DNA of 34,127 bases from Candidatus Rokuibacteriota bacterium. Lineage in GTDB: Bacteria; Methylomirabilota; Methylomirabilia; Rokubacteriales; CSP1-6. Of the stretch, positions 8,312 to 15,907 are shown in pieces. The notes under the pieces were generated by a model. That model had not been told where the DNA came from and ran no database searches. It saw only the letters and a list, made by a program, of their open reading frames with translations. The position numbers and the translations under genes are program-made. Location: assembly GCA_016179965.1 (NCBI GenBank), contig JACPCF010000074.1, positions 1 to 34,127 of the forward strand, in the 5' to 3' direction. Position 1 is the first letter of the stretch. Each line of letters opens with the position of its first letter.

Positions 8312-8842
8312 TTAGCGCGTGAGAGGCTCAAGCTGCATCCGCCCTGCGGCCTTGTCGATCGTCACCCGGAAGTGGTGCAGGAAGTCTCCGCCTAAGACGC
8401 CCTCGATCGCCGGTGCCTCTGGGGCAACTTCGTACACCCCTACTTCGACGCTTTCGAGCGTCGCCTGCCCGACGCGAATGGCATCTACTCTTATGAAGGG
8501 CACCTCGATTTTCTGCCCTCCCAACAGGTGTATCGGCTTTCGAGGAGCATTAGCAGGGACGGATAGTCCAAGACGCGTAATTAACAGAGGTGCAACGATC
8601 GTCGAGCTCGAACCAGTATCGACGATGAACACCCCTCCTTCCCAGCGTTCAATCGCTGTACGCATCGTCACATAGATGAGGGTAATGTTTTCCCTCACTT
8701 CTACGCGAACGCTAGTGGGTGCCGCCAGGCTTACCCGAGTTGATGGCGAATCGCTGGGCGACCGGACCTGCTTCGCAGGCATACAACCGGCAAGCCAAAC
8801 GAGCGCCGCAATCACGAGAACAGGCGTTAGCCTATACGCCAT
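8312..8842 (-). CDS. retropepsin-like aspartyl protease lipoprotein
   Basis: A 176-aa predicted lipoprotein. The N-terminal hydrophobic signal ends in a lipobox LAGC (Cys20), so it would be exported and lipid-anchored. The catalytic triplet DTG is at 75-77 in FIVDTGSSSTIV, and the C-terminal IEGVLGGDFLHHF matches the conserved Gly-Asp-hydrophobic motif after the flap in single-domain retropepsin-type proteases. These act as dimers; the substrate is unknown. It follows the small lipoprotein gene on the same strand with a 15-bp gap, so the two are probably co-transcribed. Its codon use is less GC-biased than in the flanking operons. Confidence 0.82.
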   Translation of the reverse strand: MAYRLTPVLVIAALVWLAGCMPAKQVRSPSDSPSTRVSLAAPTSVRVEVRENITLIYVTMRTAIERWEGGVFIVDTGSSSTIVAPLLITRLGLSVPANAPRKPIHLLGGQKIEVPFIRVDAIRVGQATLESVEVGVYEVAPEAPAIEGVLGGDFLHHFRVTIDKAAGRMQLEPLTR

Positions 8843-8857
8843 TCGTCCTTAGAACCA

Positions 8858-9103
8858 TCAATGGGTGGTCGGCCTCTGCCCTGTGCGCTTCTGGAGGCAG
8901 TCACTCATCGCCGCAAATTCGGACGCCTCGCGAGTCGAATAAATCAGCGTCCCATCCTCACGGAGTTCCACCAGAACAGCCGTTGGCGACACCGCCCGGC
9001 AGGCGACGAAATGATCCCACGCCCGCTCCTGGAGCGGATTAAGGCCCGAGCACCCTCCGAGCACGAGGAGCAGCACCCCGAAAGTGCCGATTCTGATCTC
9101 CAT
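8858..9103 (-). CDS. small predicted lipoprotein
   Basis: An 81-aa protein starting MEIRIGTFGVLLLVLGGCSG: a short signal peptide with lipobox LGGC (Cys18), followed by about 60 residues with two further cysteines (FVACRAV, SDCLQKR) that could pair. The start at 9103 was preferred over longer upstream starts because it places the signal at the N-terminus and has CAGGAG about eight bases upstream. It precedes the aspartyl protease gene. No known family is recognised; an inhibitor or partner of the protease is possible but only a guess. Confidence 0.65.
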   Translation of the reverse strand: MEIRIGTFGVLLLVLGGCSGLNPLQERAWDHFVACRAVSPTAVLVELREDGTLIYSTREASEFAAMSDCLQKRTGQRPTTH

Positions 9104-9432
9104 ATGTCGATCTCCTGTATAGGTAGTTTCGACGAAAGGACGAAGTAAACAGTTCCTCAACTTCCTTATCGATGAAATTATAGAGACTCCTAAGGATAAC
9201 CAACCGCAGCCTCTCCATAGTAAACTCCGCTCTTCACCAGAATCTGTACAGACCCGTGTTGGGATGCGGGTGTTGATGGGCGGCGCCAATGCCCAGAAAG
9301 CGATACACATGCCTTCCGTCGCCCCTACGGCGATCTACCCGGGTCCGGCCCTGAGCGAGCGGGGCAGGGGAAGCTCGCCCCTACACACCGTGGGCGAAAG
9401 ATCAGGGCGGCTAGAGTATACTCCTCCCTGTC
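9104..9432. other. 329-bp stretch without a gene
   Basis: No convincing coding sequence on either strand. The first about 200 bases are AT-richer and belong to the island. The last about 100 bases are GC-rich and contain TCGCCCCTAC twice as a direct repeat (9319-9328 and 9375-9384), a motif of the kind seen in dispersed intergenic repeats. A TATACT (9417-9422) lies ten bases before the hydrolase stub start and may be a -10 element. Confidence 0.4.
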
Positions 9433-9672
9433 ATGCCTGAGCTCCCAGAGGGGACGGTGCGCGACGGGGGCCTCGGCGTCTTCTACCACGAGGCCGGCGC
9501 GGGGGAGCCGATCCTGCTCCTCCCGGCTGGGACAGTCCCCCGTGTTCACTACGGGTCAGCGGGTTCCCCTATGAACCAGCCCTCTCCGTGGATCGGGATC
9601 GGGAAGCGAGTCAAGCGCGTCAAGCCTGGTCGGGTCTGGCGGGGGATCGGGCGGAAACGGGATACGGCATGA
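9433..9672 (+). pseudogene. alpha/beta hydrolase N-terminal stub
   Basis: A 79-aa ORF whose first about 31 residues (GGLGVFYHEAGAGEPILLLP) look like the first strands and oxyanion-loop lead-in of an alpha/beta hydrolase, but the HG motif, nucleophile elbow and everything after are missing. From about 9530 the encoded sequence is basic and unrelated to the fold, with short repeats (GTCAAGCGCGTCAAG). It still ends in an ATGA overlap with the CoxG-like gene, which suggests that an internal deletion or replacement removed the hydrolase body. A functional small protein cannot be excluded. Confidence 0.5.
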
Positions 9673-10112
9673 AGATCGAAGGCTCCTCCGACATCCCCGC
9701 CCAGCGCCAGAAGGTCTGGGCCGCGTTGCTCGATCCCGTCCAGCTCGCGACGGCCATGGTCGGCTGCGAGAAGCTCGAGGCCGCCGGCGAGGGAGAGTAC
9801 CGCGCAACGCTCAAAGTCGGGGTGGGGGCGGTGAAGGGGACCTTCGAGGGGAAGGTGAAGCTCTCCGACCTCGAGCCCCCGAGCCGTTACAAGATGGCGG
9901 TGGAAGGAAGCGGCGGGCCGGGATTCGTCCGCGGCGAGGCCGCCATGGAGCTCGCGGACATCGAGGGCGGCACCCGGATCAGCTACAGCGCTGACGTCCA
10001 GGTGGGCGGCCTCATCGCCAGCGTCGGCCAGCGGATGCTGGGCGGCGTGGCCAAGATGATGCTGGACCAGTTCTTCTCGCGGATGAGCGAGCAGCTCCAG
10101 GACAACCCGTGA
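9669..10112 (+). CDS. CoxG-like SRPBCC family protein
   Basis: A 147-aa protein of the CoxG subfamily of the START/Bet v1-like (SRPBCC) superfamily, small helix-grip proteins often near CO dehydrogenase-like molybdenum hydroxylases. It begins MKIEGSSDIPAQRQKVWAAL and has the typical GTFEGKVKLSDLEPPSRYKM strand and a C-terminal long helix (GGVAKMMLDQFFSRM). No signal peptide. It is preceded by the truncated paralogue at 7098 and overlaps the next gene by GTGA. It is not adjacent to the molybdoenzyme genes at 17714, so a link to them is unproven. The exact role is unknown. Confidence 0.85.
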   Translation: MKIEGSSDIPAQRQKVWAALLDPVQLATAMVGCEKLEAAGEGEYRATLKVGVGAVKGTFEGKVKLSDLEPPSRYKMAVEGSGGPGFVRGEAAMELADIEGGTRISYSADVQVGGLIASVGQRMLGGVAKMMLDQFFSRMSEQLQDNP

Positions 10113-10843
10113 CGCTCGAGCACGTCGCGCTCGAGCGCCGGGGGTGGGTCGCGACGCTGACGCTCAATCGTCCGGATCGCCGGAACTCCCTGAGCGATCC
10201 GCTGCTCCAGGACCTGATCGCCGCCCTCACCGAGCTGCGCGACGACGCGTCTTCCCGCGTCGTGATCCTCACCGGCGCCGATCCCGTCTTCTCGGCCGGG
10301 GCCGACGCGCCGGGAATCAGCGCCGCCATGACCCCCGAGGAGCGCCGGCGCGTCTTCGGCGCCCGCAAGACCCAGTTCCGGCGGCTGTTCGAGCGGGTCA
10401 CCACGCTCCTCGAGGACCTCGAGCAGGTGACGATCGCCGCCGTCAACGGCCATGCCGTCGGTGGGGGCTGGGGGCTGACGCTGGCCTGCGACTTCAGGAT
10501 CGCCGCGGAGGAGGCGCAGGTCTGGATCCCCGAGGTGGATCTGGGCGTTCCCCTGGGCGTGGCCTCCACGACCCGCTTCGTTCGCCTCGTGGGGGAGGCG
10601 CTGGCGAAAGAGATCATCCTGGGCGGGCGCCGCTACTCGGCCGCGGAGGCCAAGGCGATGGGGCTCGTCCATCAGGTCGTCCCCCGGGCTCAACTGCCCA
10701 AGGTCGCGCGCGAGTACGCCGAGATGCTCGCTGCCAAGCCCTGGGAGCCCCTGGCCAAGGTCAAGGCCAACATCAACGCGATCGCGCGCGCGGGAAATCC
10801 CGCGGTACCCGGGCAGATCGACGGCTTCCTGCCGCGGGAATGA
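10109..10843 (+). CDS. enoyl-CoA hydratase/isomerase family protein
   Basis: A 244-aa crotonase-fold protein that probably hydrates, isomerises or hydrolyses an acyl-CoA. The oxyanion-hole segments are visible: VFSAGAD (about residues 60-66) and AAVNGHAVGGGWGLTLACDF (about 112-131), followed by PEVDLGVPLG, where the second catalytic Glu of hydratases usually sits near this point. The GTG start overlaps the CoxG-like stop. The specific substrate cannot be told; neighbours suggest fatty or aromatic acyl-CoA metabolism. Confidence 0.88.
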   Translation: MTLEHVALERRGWVATLTLNRPDRRNSLSDPLLQDLIAALTELRDDASSRVVILTGADPVFSAGADAPGISAAMTPEERRRVFGARKTQFRRLFERVTTLLEDLEQVTIAAVNGHAVGGGWGLTLACDFRIAAEEAQVWIPEVDLGVPLGVASTTRFVRLVGEALAKEIILGGRRYSAAEAKAMGLVHQVVPRAQLPKVAREYAEMLAAKPWEPLAKVKANINAIARAGNPAVPGQIDGFLPRE

Positions 10844-11025
10844 GAGTCCCCCTGCTCATTGCCGGCGCCATCAGCGCCATCGACGCGGGCATCGTGCCGT
10901 GGCTCCGCACCGAGCGCATGTTTGGCTGGATCCTCGTGGTCTGGATGCCCCTCGGGGCTGTGCTTGCCCTGGTGCAGGTCTGCCTCCGGATCGGCTGGGC
11001 GGTCAGTCGCATCACGCGGAGATAG
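10840..11025 (+). CDS. small membrane protein, hypothetical
   Basis: A 61-aa protein starting MRVPLLIAGAISAIDAGIVP with two hydrophobic stretches (about residues 3-20 and 29-52), WILVVWMPLGAVLALVQVCL being a clear transmembrane helix, and a positively charged C-terminus (SRITRR). The ATG overlaps the hydratase stop (ATGA), which supports it being translated. No family recognised. The 70 bases after it could encode another short hydrophobic peptide but no credible start codon was found. Confidence 0.55.
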   Translation: MRVPLLIAGAISAIDAGIVPWLRTERMFGWILVVWMPLGAVLALVQVCLRIGWAVSRITRR

Positions 11026-11118
11026 TCGCGCTGGCGGTCGCTGCCGGCGTCGCCGCGATTGCGCTCCTGGGCTCGCTCAGGCTTCTCTTGGCGTGACCCT
11101 GGCTAGCTCTGTTCGAGT

Positions 11119-11133
11119 GCGGGCTTCGCCCGC
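11119..11133. terminator. short GC hairpin downstream of the 9669-11025 operon
   Basis: GCGGGC-TTC-GCCCGC forms a perfect 6-bp stem with a 3-nt loop between convergent operons. No T-tract follows, so termination is only probable. Confidence 0.35.
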
Positions 11134-11159
11134 GCAATCCCAGGGGGGAGGTATCGGAA

Positions 11160-11176
11160 GGGGGGCGGAGCCCCCC
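11160..11176. terminator. GC hairpin between convergent genes
   Basis: GGGGGGC-GGA-GCCCCCC forms a perfect 7-bp stem just before the end of the minus-strand MFS gene. It could act for both directions. There is no T-tract, and it could equally be part of a dispersed repeat. Confidence 0.4.
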
Positions 11177-11186
11177 TCCGAGGTAC

Positions 11187-12386
11187 TTAGAGCGGGTGGC
11201 TCGGGGCCTCGCCGGCGAGGGGCACCCGTAGGAGCTGGCTCAGTGGGATCGTCGTGAGGACGGCCAGCCCGATGATCGCCAGCGTCGCCGGTACGCCCCA
11301 GGCGTCGCTCAGCAGGCCGTAGAGCGCCGGCGCCACCGCCCCCGACCCTACTCCGAGCGTATAGAAGAGGCCGTAAGCCCTGGAGCGGCGCTCCGGCGTC
11401 ACGAGGTCGGCGACGGTTCCGTAGAGGACCGAGGAGGTGCCGTTCAGCCCGACGCCGAGGATCGGGAGCAGGGCGAGGGCCGGGATGAGCGGAAGCGCCA
11501 GGAGCGCGAGGATTCCCCCGCCGGTGACCAGCTCGGTGAGGACGACGGTGCGGATGACGCCGAGCCGTTCCGCCAGCACCCCGCAGACGTACTTGCCCGT
11601 GGCCCCGCCAGCAAAGACCAGGGCCAGCGCGAAGCCGACCGCGGCGACCGTGGATCCCTTGGCGATCAGGAGGAACGGGAGGAACGTCAGAAACGAGGTG
11701 CGGGTGGTGTTATCGACGACGTAGATGGCCGAGAGGGCCTGAAATCCCCGTCGGTCCCTGATTCCCCACCCCCCTCCGGCCCCACCCCGGTCCCGGGCGC
11801 TCCCTGGATGCGCCGCGCCCGCGTCGAGCCGCTTGAGCACGAAGAAGATGCCGAGCGCCGCCACGAGCCCGAGGGCGCCGTAGGCCGGAGCGGCCCAGCG
11901 CCAGCCGACGACGGCGCTGGCGAGAGCGACCAGTGCGGGAATCGTGACCTTCCCCAGGTCGCCCGAGAAGTTGTACGTGCCGAGGGCGGCGCGTCGCGGC
12001 CCGTTCTCGTAGGCCTTGGAGACGATCGAGGAGGAGAGCGGATGCTGGACCCCCGAGCCGAGCCCGGCGAGCAGGAGCAGGAGAAGCAGGGTCGTGAAGC
12101 CCCCCGTCAGCCCGAGAACGAGGAAGCCGGACGCCGTGACGGCGGTCCCCGCCACGAGGAGGCCGCGTTCTCCCCACCGCTCGGCCAGGATGCCGGCGGG
12201 GACCTGGAAGCTCGCCATGCCGCCGCTGTAGGCGGTTCGGAGCAGCCCCACCTGGGCGAAGGTGAGCCGGAACTCCCCGGCCCAGACGGCCAGCAGGACG
12301 TACACGACGTCGGAGAAGCCGTCGTGGAGAAAATGGGTGACGCAGGAGGTGGCCAGCGTCGCTCGCGCCCGTGCTCGCGTCATCAA
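11187..12386 (-). CDS. MFS transporter, fosmidomycin-resistance (Fsr)-like
   Basis: A 399-aa major facilitator with about 12 hydrophobic helices and a Gly/Arg-rich cytoplasmic loop in the middle (about residues 190-212). The N-terminal THFLHDGFSDVVYVLL resembles the Fsr-type MFS group, and GILAERWGERGLLVAG is the loop 2-3 motif A region of MFS carriers. Located in the inner membrane, probably a proton-driven efflux or uptake carrier with unknown substrate. Two adjacent ATG codons are possible (12386 or 12383). It overlaps the hydrolase stop by four bases and is the last gene of a three-gene minus-strand operon. Confidence 0.88.
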   Translation of the reverse strand: MMTRARARATLATSCVTHFLHDGFSDVVYVLLAVWAGEFRLTFAQVGLLRTAYSGGMASFQVPAGILAERWGERGLLVAGTAVTASGFLVLGLTGGFTTLLLLLLLAGLGSGVQHPLSSSIVSKAYENGPRRAALGTYNFSGDLGKVTIPALVALASAVVGWRWAAPAYGALGLVAALGIFFVLKRLDAGAAHPGSARDRGGAGGGWGIRDRRGFQALSAIYVVDNTTRTSFLTFLPFLLIAKGSTVAAVGFALALVFAGGATGKYVCGVLAERLGVIRTVVLTELVTGGGILALLALPLIPALALLPILGVGLNGTSSVLYGTVADLVTPERRSRAYGLFYTLGVGSGAVAPALYGLLSDAWGVPATLAIIGLAVLTTIPLSQLLRVPLAGEAPSHPL

Positions 12387-13264
12387 CTCGGGCCTCGCCT
12401 CGCCGCTATCCTCACCTGAGGCTCGTCTGGAGCGCCTCGGCTCGAAAGGTGCCGCCGATCCACTTTTTCGAGAAATGCGAGCACCGCGCGGTTGAACGCC
12501 TCAGGCTGGTCGCGGTTGGCGAAGTGGCCGGCGGGAGAGAGGACGACCAGCCGGGAGCCCTTGATCTTCTTCTGGATGACCCTCATGGGGCCGAGAGACG
12601 GGTCCTCGTCGCCGCAGATGAGCAGCGTCGGGACCCTGATCTTCGGCAGCTGGTCGGTGATGTAATCCATTGCGATCAGGGCTCGGAGCGAGTTGGCGTA
12701 GCCGATGGGGGTGAGCATCCGGAACAGAGCGAAGATCTCGTCCCGCGCCTTCGGGTCCAGCTTCACCCGTCCGGCGTAGTTCGGATTGGAGGCGATGGCG
12801 AAGCGGGCCACAGCGTCCATCCCCTCCTTCAGGGTGATCTCCATGCTCCGGGCGCGCATGACGATATTCTCCACGGACAGGGGGAGGCCGGCGGCGGAGG
12901 AGGAATCCACGATGACGAGGGCCCTGACCCGCGACGGGTAGAGGAGCGCGAAGCGGGTGGCGATCCCGCCGCCCAGCGAGAGCCCGCCGACATGCGCCTT
13001 GCGGATCCTGAGGTGATTCAGGACGTCCCTCAGGTCCAGCGCCCAGCGCTTGAACGTATAGCGGGCCGGGTCCTCCGGGCTGTCAGAGCGGGCGTGGCCG
13101 CGCGGCTCCCAGAGGATCAGGCGATACTTCGCCGAGAGAGCGGCGATGTTGGGCTCCCACATCCCGGCATTACCCCCGATCCCGTAGGCCAGGACGAGCG
13201 GGAGGCCCCGGCCGTGCTCCTCGTAGTAGAGCTTGACCCCGTCGTCGGTGCGCGCGTAAGGCAT
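12383..13264 (-). CDS. alpha/beta fold hydrolase
   Basis: A 293-aa cytoplasmic alpha/beta hydrolase. The nucleophile elbow GLSLGG places Ser96 as nucleophile, GDEDPS gives the acid (Asp219 or Asp221), and AGHFAN gives His247, so the triad is complete. AYGIGGNAGMW occupies the oxyanion-loop position. It most resembles the 3-oxoadipate enol-lactonase/haloperoxidase-like group that cleaves esters, lactones or C-C bonds, but substrate is not determined. It sits two bases after the E1-like gene stop and is coupled to the MFS gene. The C-terminal about 25 residues (Arg-rich) extend past the usual fold. Confidence 0.88.
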   Translation of the reverse strand: MPYARTDDGVKLYYEEHGRGLPLVLAYGIGGNAGMWEPNIAALSAKYRLILWEPRGHARSDSPEDPARYTFKRWALDLRDVLNHLRIRKAHVGGLSLGGGIATRFALLYPSRVRALVIVDSSSAAGLPLSVENIVMRARSMEITLKEGMDAVARFAIASNPNYAGRVKLDPKARDEIFALFRMLTPIGYANSLRALIAMDYITDQLPKIRVPTLLICGDEDPSLGPMRVIQKKIKGSRLVVLSPAGHFANRDQPEAFNRAVLAFLEKVDRRHLSSRGAPDEPQVRIAARRGPS

Positions 13265-13266
13265 AG

Positions 13267-15585
13267 CTAGGCTCCGAGCAAGAGTTTGGCGGCGTGGGCG
13301 ATCGCGTCGGCGTCGATGCCGTAGTGGCGGTAGAGGTCAGCGCGCGCGCCCGACTGGCCGAAGTCGTCCACGCCCAGCGGGATCTGGGGGACGCCCAGCG
13401 CCGCGCCGATGAACGCCAGCGCGTGGGAGTGGCCGTCCAGGACCGAGACGACGGGCACTCCTTCCTCGTCGGCGGCGACGAGCTCCTCCAGGTACGGGCG
13501 CGGTTGCCTGAGGCCCCGGTACAGGAGGTCGGGGCTCGTCGTGACGAAGACGTTGGCGAACGCGCCGGCCTCGCGAAGGGCGCGGGTGGCCGCCACCGCT
13601 TCGGGGACCATCGCCCCTGCGGCGAAGAGGTGGACGGCGTTGTCCTCGGGGGCGTAGCCCGGCTCCCTGCGGGCGTCGATCAGGCGGTAGCCGCCGCGAA
13701 GAACCTGGGACCGGTATTCTGGGCTTGGAGGTGGCGCCACCCGCTGGTCGATCGACTTCGTGGATAGGCGGAGGTAGAGAGCCTCGCCCTCGCCGCGGTC
13801 CAGGAGGCGCCGCAGGCCCTCCAGCAGGATCCACTCCACCTCCTGGGCGAAGGCAGGGTCGAAGTAGACCATCCCCGGAAGGCCCACGCCGATCCCCGGC
13901 GTGATGACCGACTGGTGGGCGCCACCCTCGGGAGAAAGGCTTACTCCCGACGGGGTCGCGACCACTATGAACCTTCCTCCGGAGTAGAGGGCGTGGTAGA
14001 GAGCGTCGAGCCCGCGGCCGACGAAGGGGTCGTAGAGGGTCCCGACGGGGAGCAGCGTGACTCCCGACAGCTCGTGGGTGAGCCCGAAGGCTCCCAGGAG
14101 CAGGAACAGGTTGTGCTCGGCGATCCCCAGCTCGATGTGCTGCCCGCCCGGCGATTCCTTCCACTGGACGGCCTGGGGGATCTCGGCGAAGAAGTTGGGC
14201 CTGGCGCGCGGGAAATAAATCCCCTTCCGGTTGATCCAGCCCGCCAGGTGGGTGGTCACCGCCACGTCGGCCGAGGCCGTCACGATCCTCTCGGCGATTG
14301 GCAGACGGCTCAACGCGCCGAGGAGCCGGCCGAAGGCCTCCTGAGTCGAGGTCTCCGCCGGGTACGTCTCCTCGAGTCTCTCGGGAACCTCCCGCGCTGG
14401 GAGAGTGGGTGGGGGAGCCGCGAAGAGCGGGGGGAGCCCGCTGATCCATCGGGCTTCGGGGCTCTCCGGAGGGAAGCCGGCCCATTCTTCGCCCGGCGCA
14501 ATTCCCAGCGACCGCCGAAGGTCCTCGATCTGGGCGGGAGAGAGGACCATGGTGTGGTTGAGGGGATCGCCGGCGAACGGAAGGCCCCAGCCCTTGATCG
14601 TGTGGGCGAGGATGGCGCACGGGCCGTCGGGGGTGCGCTTCGCTTCGTCGAAGGCCTCGAGGATCAGCCCGAGGTCGTGGCCCCCGAGGTCGCTCAGGAG
14701 CCCGGGGAGCGTGTCGTCGGGAGTTTCGGCGAGGAAGTGGTCCAGGGCCGCGTTGCGGTCGCCGTCCGGCGTGGAGACGAGGGCCTTCCTGACAGCGCTC
14801 GCCGGCGATCTCAGAAGGCTCTGATACTCAGCGTAGGACATCGTCTCCAGCCGGGTGTGGAGCGAGGCGCCGCCCGGTCGGGAAAAAAGCTCCTTGAGGC
14901 GCGACCCCCAGCGGAGCTCGATGACGCGCCACCCGAGGGCCCTGAAGAGGTCGGGGAGCTGGCGCGAGCGCGAGTCGGGCACGATCCGGTCCAGGCTCTG
15001 GCGGTTGACGTCCACGATCCAGAGGACGTTTCCCAGCTGAGCGACGGCCTCTTCGAGGAGCGCCTCCCAAACGTTCCCCTCGTCCAGCTCGGCGTCTCCC
15101 ACCATCACGATGAAGCGCTCGGGATGTCTCACCCCGAAGTGGTCCATGAGGTAGCGTGCAGCGAGAGCCCCGAAGGTCGCGGCCACCGCGCCGAGGCCCA
15201 TGGAGCCGGTGGAGAGATCCACCACCTCCGGGTTCTTGCGCCGGCTCGGGTAGGCCTGGAGCCCGCCGAAGCTCCTGAGTTCCTGGAGCGCCGCGACGTC
15301 CAGGCGCCCCCGCAGGTACTGGATCGCGTAGAAGGCCGGGGACGCATGCGCCTTGACCGCCACGACGTCCCCGGGGCGGAGCGCTTTGAAGTAGAGGGCG
15401 GTCATGAGGCTCACGACCGACGCGGAGGACGCCTGGTGCCCGCCGACCTTCGTCCCGTCCGGGTTCGGGCGGAGGAAGTTGGCGTAGTGGACCATCCACG
15501 CGCTGAGCCAGAGCACCTTTCGCTGGATTCGCTCCAGGACGGCCAGCTCGCTCTCGTCCATGCGAAGTGGGCCGCTATCGGCCAT
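13267..15585 (-). CDS. AceE-like (homodimeric) 2-oxoacid dehydrogenase E1 / transketolase-family protein
   Basis: A 772-aa thiamine-diphosphate enzyme. The N-terminal region GGHQASSASVVSLMTALYF (about residues 48-66) and KAHASPAFYAIQYL (about 78-91) resemble the AceE/transketolase N-domain. The ThDP/Mg2+ motif is GDAELDEG at 163-170 followed by Asn194 in VDVNRQSLDR, as in AceE (GDGE-MDEP-x(n)-N). The C-terminal half has the transketolase pyrimidine-binding domain (ELGIAEHNLFLLLGAFG, about residues 495-510). It is about 110 residues shorter than classical AceE (about 885). No E2 or E3 gene is near, so pyruvate dehydrogenase function is not proven; a transketolase-like reaction is possible. First gene of the minus-strand operon. 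Confidence 0.82.
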   Translation of the reverse strand: MADSGPLRMDESELAVLERIQRKVLWLSAWMVHYANFLRPNPDGTKVGGHQASSASVVSLMTALYFKALRPGDVVAVKAHASPAFYAIQYLRGRLDVAALQELRSFGGLQAYPSRRKNPEVVDLSTGSMGLGAVAATFGALAARYLMDHFGVRHPERFIVMVGDAELDEGNVWEALLEEAVAQLGNVLWIVDVNRQSLDRIVPDSRSRQLPDLFRALGWRVIELRWGSRLKELFSRPGGASLHTRLETMSYAEYQSLLRSPASAVRKALVSTPDGDRNAALDHFLAETPDDTLPGLLSDLGGHDLGLILEAFDEAKRTPDGPCAILAHTIKGWGLPFAGDPLNHTMVLSPAQIEDLRRSLGIAPGEEWAGFPPESPEARWISGLPPLFAAPPPTLPAREVPERLEETYPAETSTQEAFGRLLGALSRLPIAERIVTASADVAVTTHLAGWINRKGIYFPRARPNFFAEIPQAVQWKESPGGQHIELGIAEHNLFLLLGAFGLTHELSGVTLLPVGTLYDPFVGRGLDALYHALYSGGRFIVVATPSGVSLSPEGGAHQSVITPGIGVGLPGMVYFDPAFAQEVEWILLEGLRRLLDRGEGEALYLRLSTKSIDQRVAPPPSPEYRSQVLRGGYRLIDARREPGYAPEDNAVHLFAAGAMVPEAVAATRALREAGAFANVFVTTSPDLLYRGLRQPRPYLEELVAADEEGVPVVSVLDGHSHALAFIGAALGVPQIPLGVDDFGQSGARADLYRHYGIDADAIAHAAKLLLGA

Positions 15586-15591
15586 GGCGCG

Positions 15592-15620
15592 ACGGTATCA
15601 AGGAAGGTGTGGGATGACAA
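15592..15620 (-). promoter_or_regulatory. possible promoter of the E1-hydrolase-MFS operon
   Basis: On the minus strand TTGTCA (15615-15620) and TACCGT (15592-15597) are 17 bp apart. The -10 ends six bases before the ATG at 15585, so the transcript would be leaderless. The -10 is weak apart from the T-A-n-n-n-T pattern. Confidence 0.3.
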
Positions 15621-15663
15621 GCCTGACCGGCGGCCTCAGCCCCCCGGTATCACATTCTGGACG

Positions 15664-15692
15664 TTGACTGGAGACGGCCAGGGCGCCATAAT
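15664..15692 (+). promoter_or_regulatory. sigma70-type promoter of the 54-aa membrane protein
   Basis: TTGACT (15664-15669) and CATAAT (15687-15692) are separated by exactly 17 bp. The -10 ends nine bases before the ATG at 15702, leaving almost no leader and no room for a Shine-Dalgarno. Confidence 0.6.
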
Positions 15693-15701
15693 GCGGCTGG
15701 A

Positions 15702-15866
15702 ATGACTGAACACTGGTTCCTCGCCGCAATGCTCGTGATCGTCGCCGTCCAGGGCGTAATCTCACTCTATATCGGCTACAGAGTCTGGCGAAAGTCCGAG
15801 CGCATCGAAGGGCTCACCGCCGCCGTCTACCTGGAAGCGCGGAAGATTCTCACTCAGCTCCAGTAG
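15702..15866 (+). CDS. small single-pass membrane protein, hypothetical
   Basis: A 54-aa protein, MTEHWFLAAMLVIVAVQGVI..., with one N-terminal transmembrane helix (about residues 5-26, ending IGYRVWRK) and a short amphipathic cytoplasmic tail (IEGLTAAVYLEARKILTQLQ). It has its own well-formed promoter just upstream, diverging from the E1-like gene, and ends at a TAG before the convergent CoA-transferase genes. No homologue family is recognised. The promoter spacing argues that it is a real, probably leaderless gene. Confidence 0.55.
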   Translation: MTEHWFLAAMLVIVAVQGVISLYIGYRVWRKSERIEGLTAAVYLEARKILTQLQ

Positions 15867-15907
15867 CTCCCCTCTCGCCTTCGTGATCTGAGAATTGCCC
15901 TGAGACA

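Larger units (their letters stand above)
7250..9430. other. low-GC accessory island interrupting the operon
   Basis: From about 7250 to about 9300 the base composition is clearly less GC-rich than both flanks, with runs such as TTTTTACAAAAA and ATTTATAAACTT, and codon use is more AT-tolerant. The stretch holds a toxin-antitoxin pair, a HEPN-like fragment and two lipoprotein genes on the opposite strand to the surrounding operon. It starts inside a broken CoxG-like gene and ends next to a hydrolase stub. No integrase, transposase, tRNA or terminal repeat is visible. Transfer is inferred from composition and broken neighbours. Confidence 0.6.

Noticed and set aside
10899-11096. 65-aa ORF ending in a hydrophobic segment
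   Set aside because: The first two-thirds is a frame shadow of the small membrane protein; only the last about 24 residues look membrane-like and no start codon is near them.
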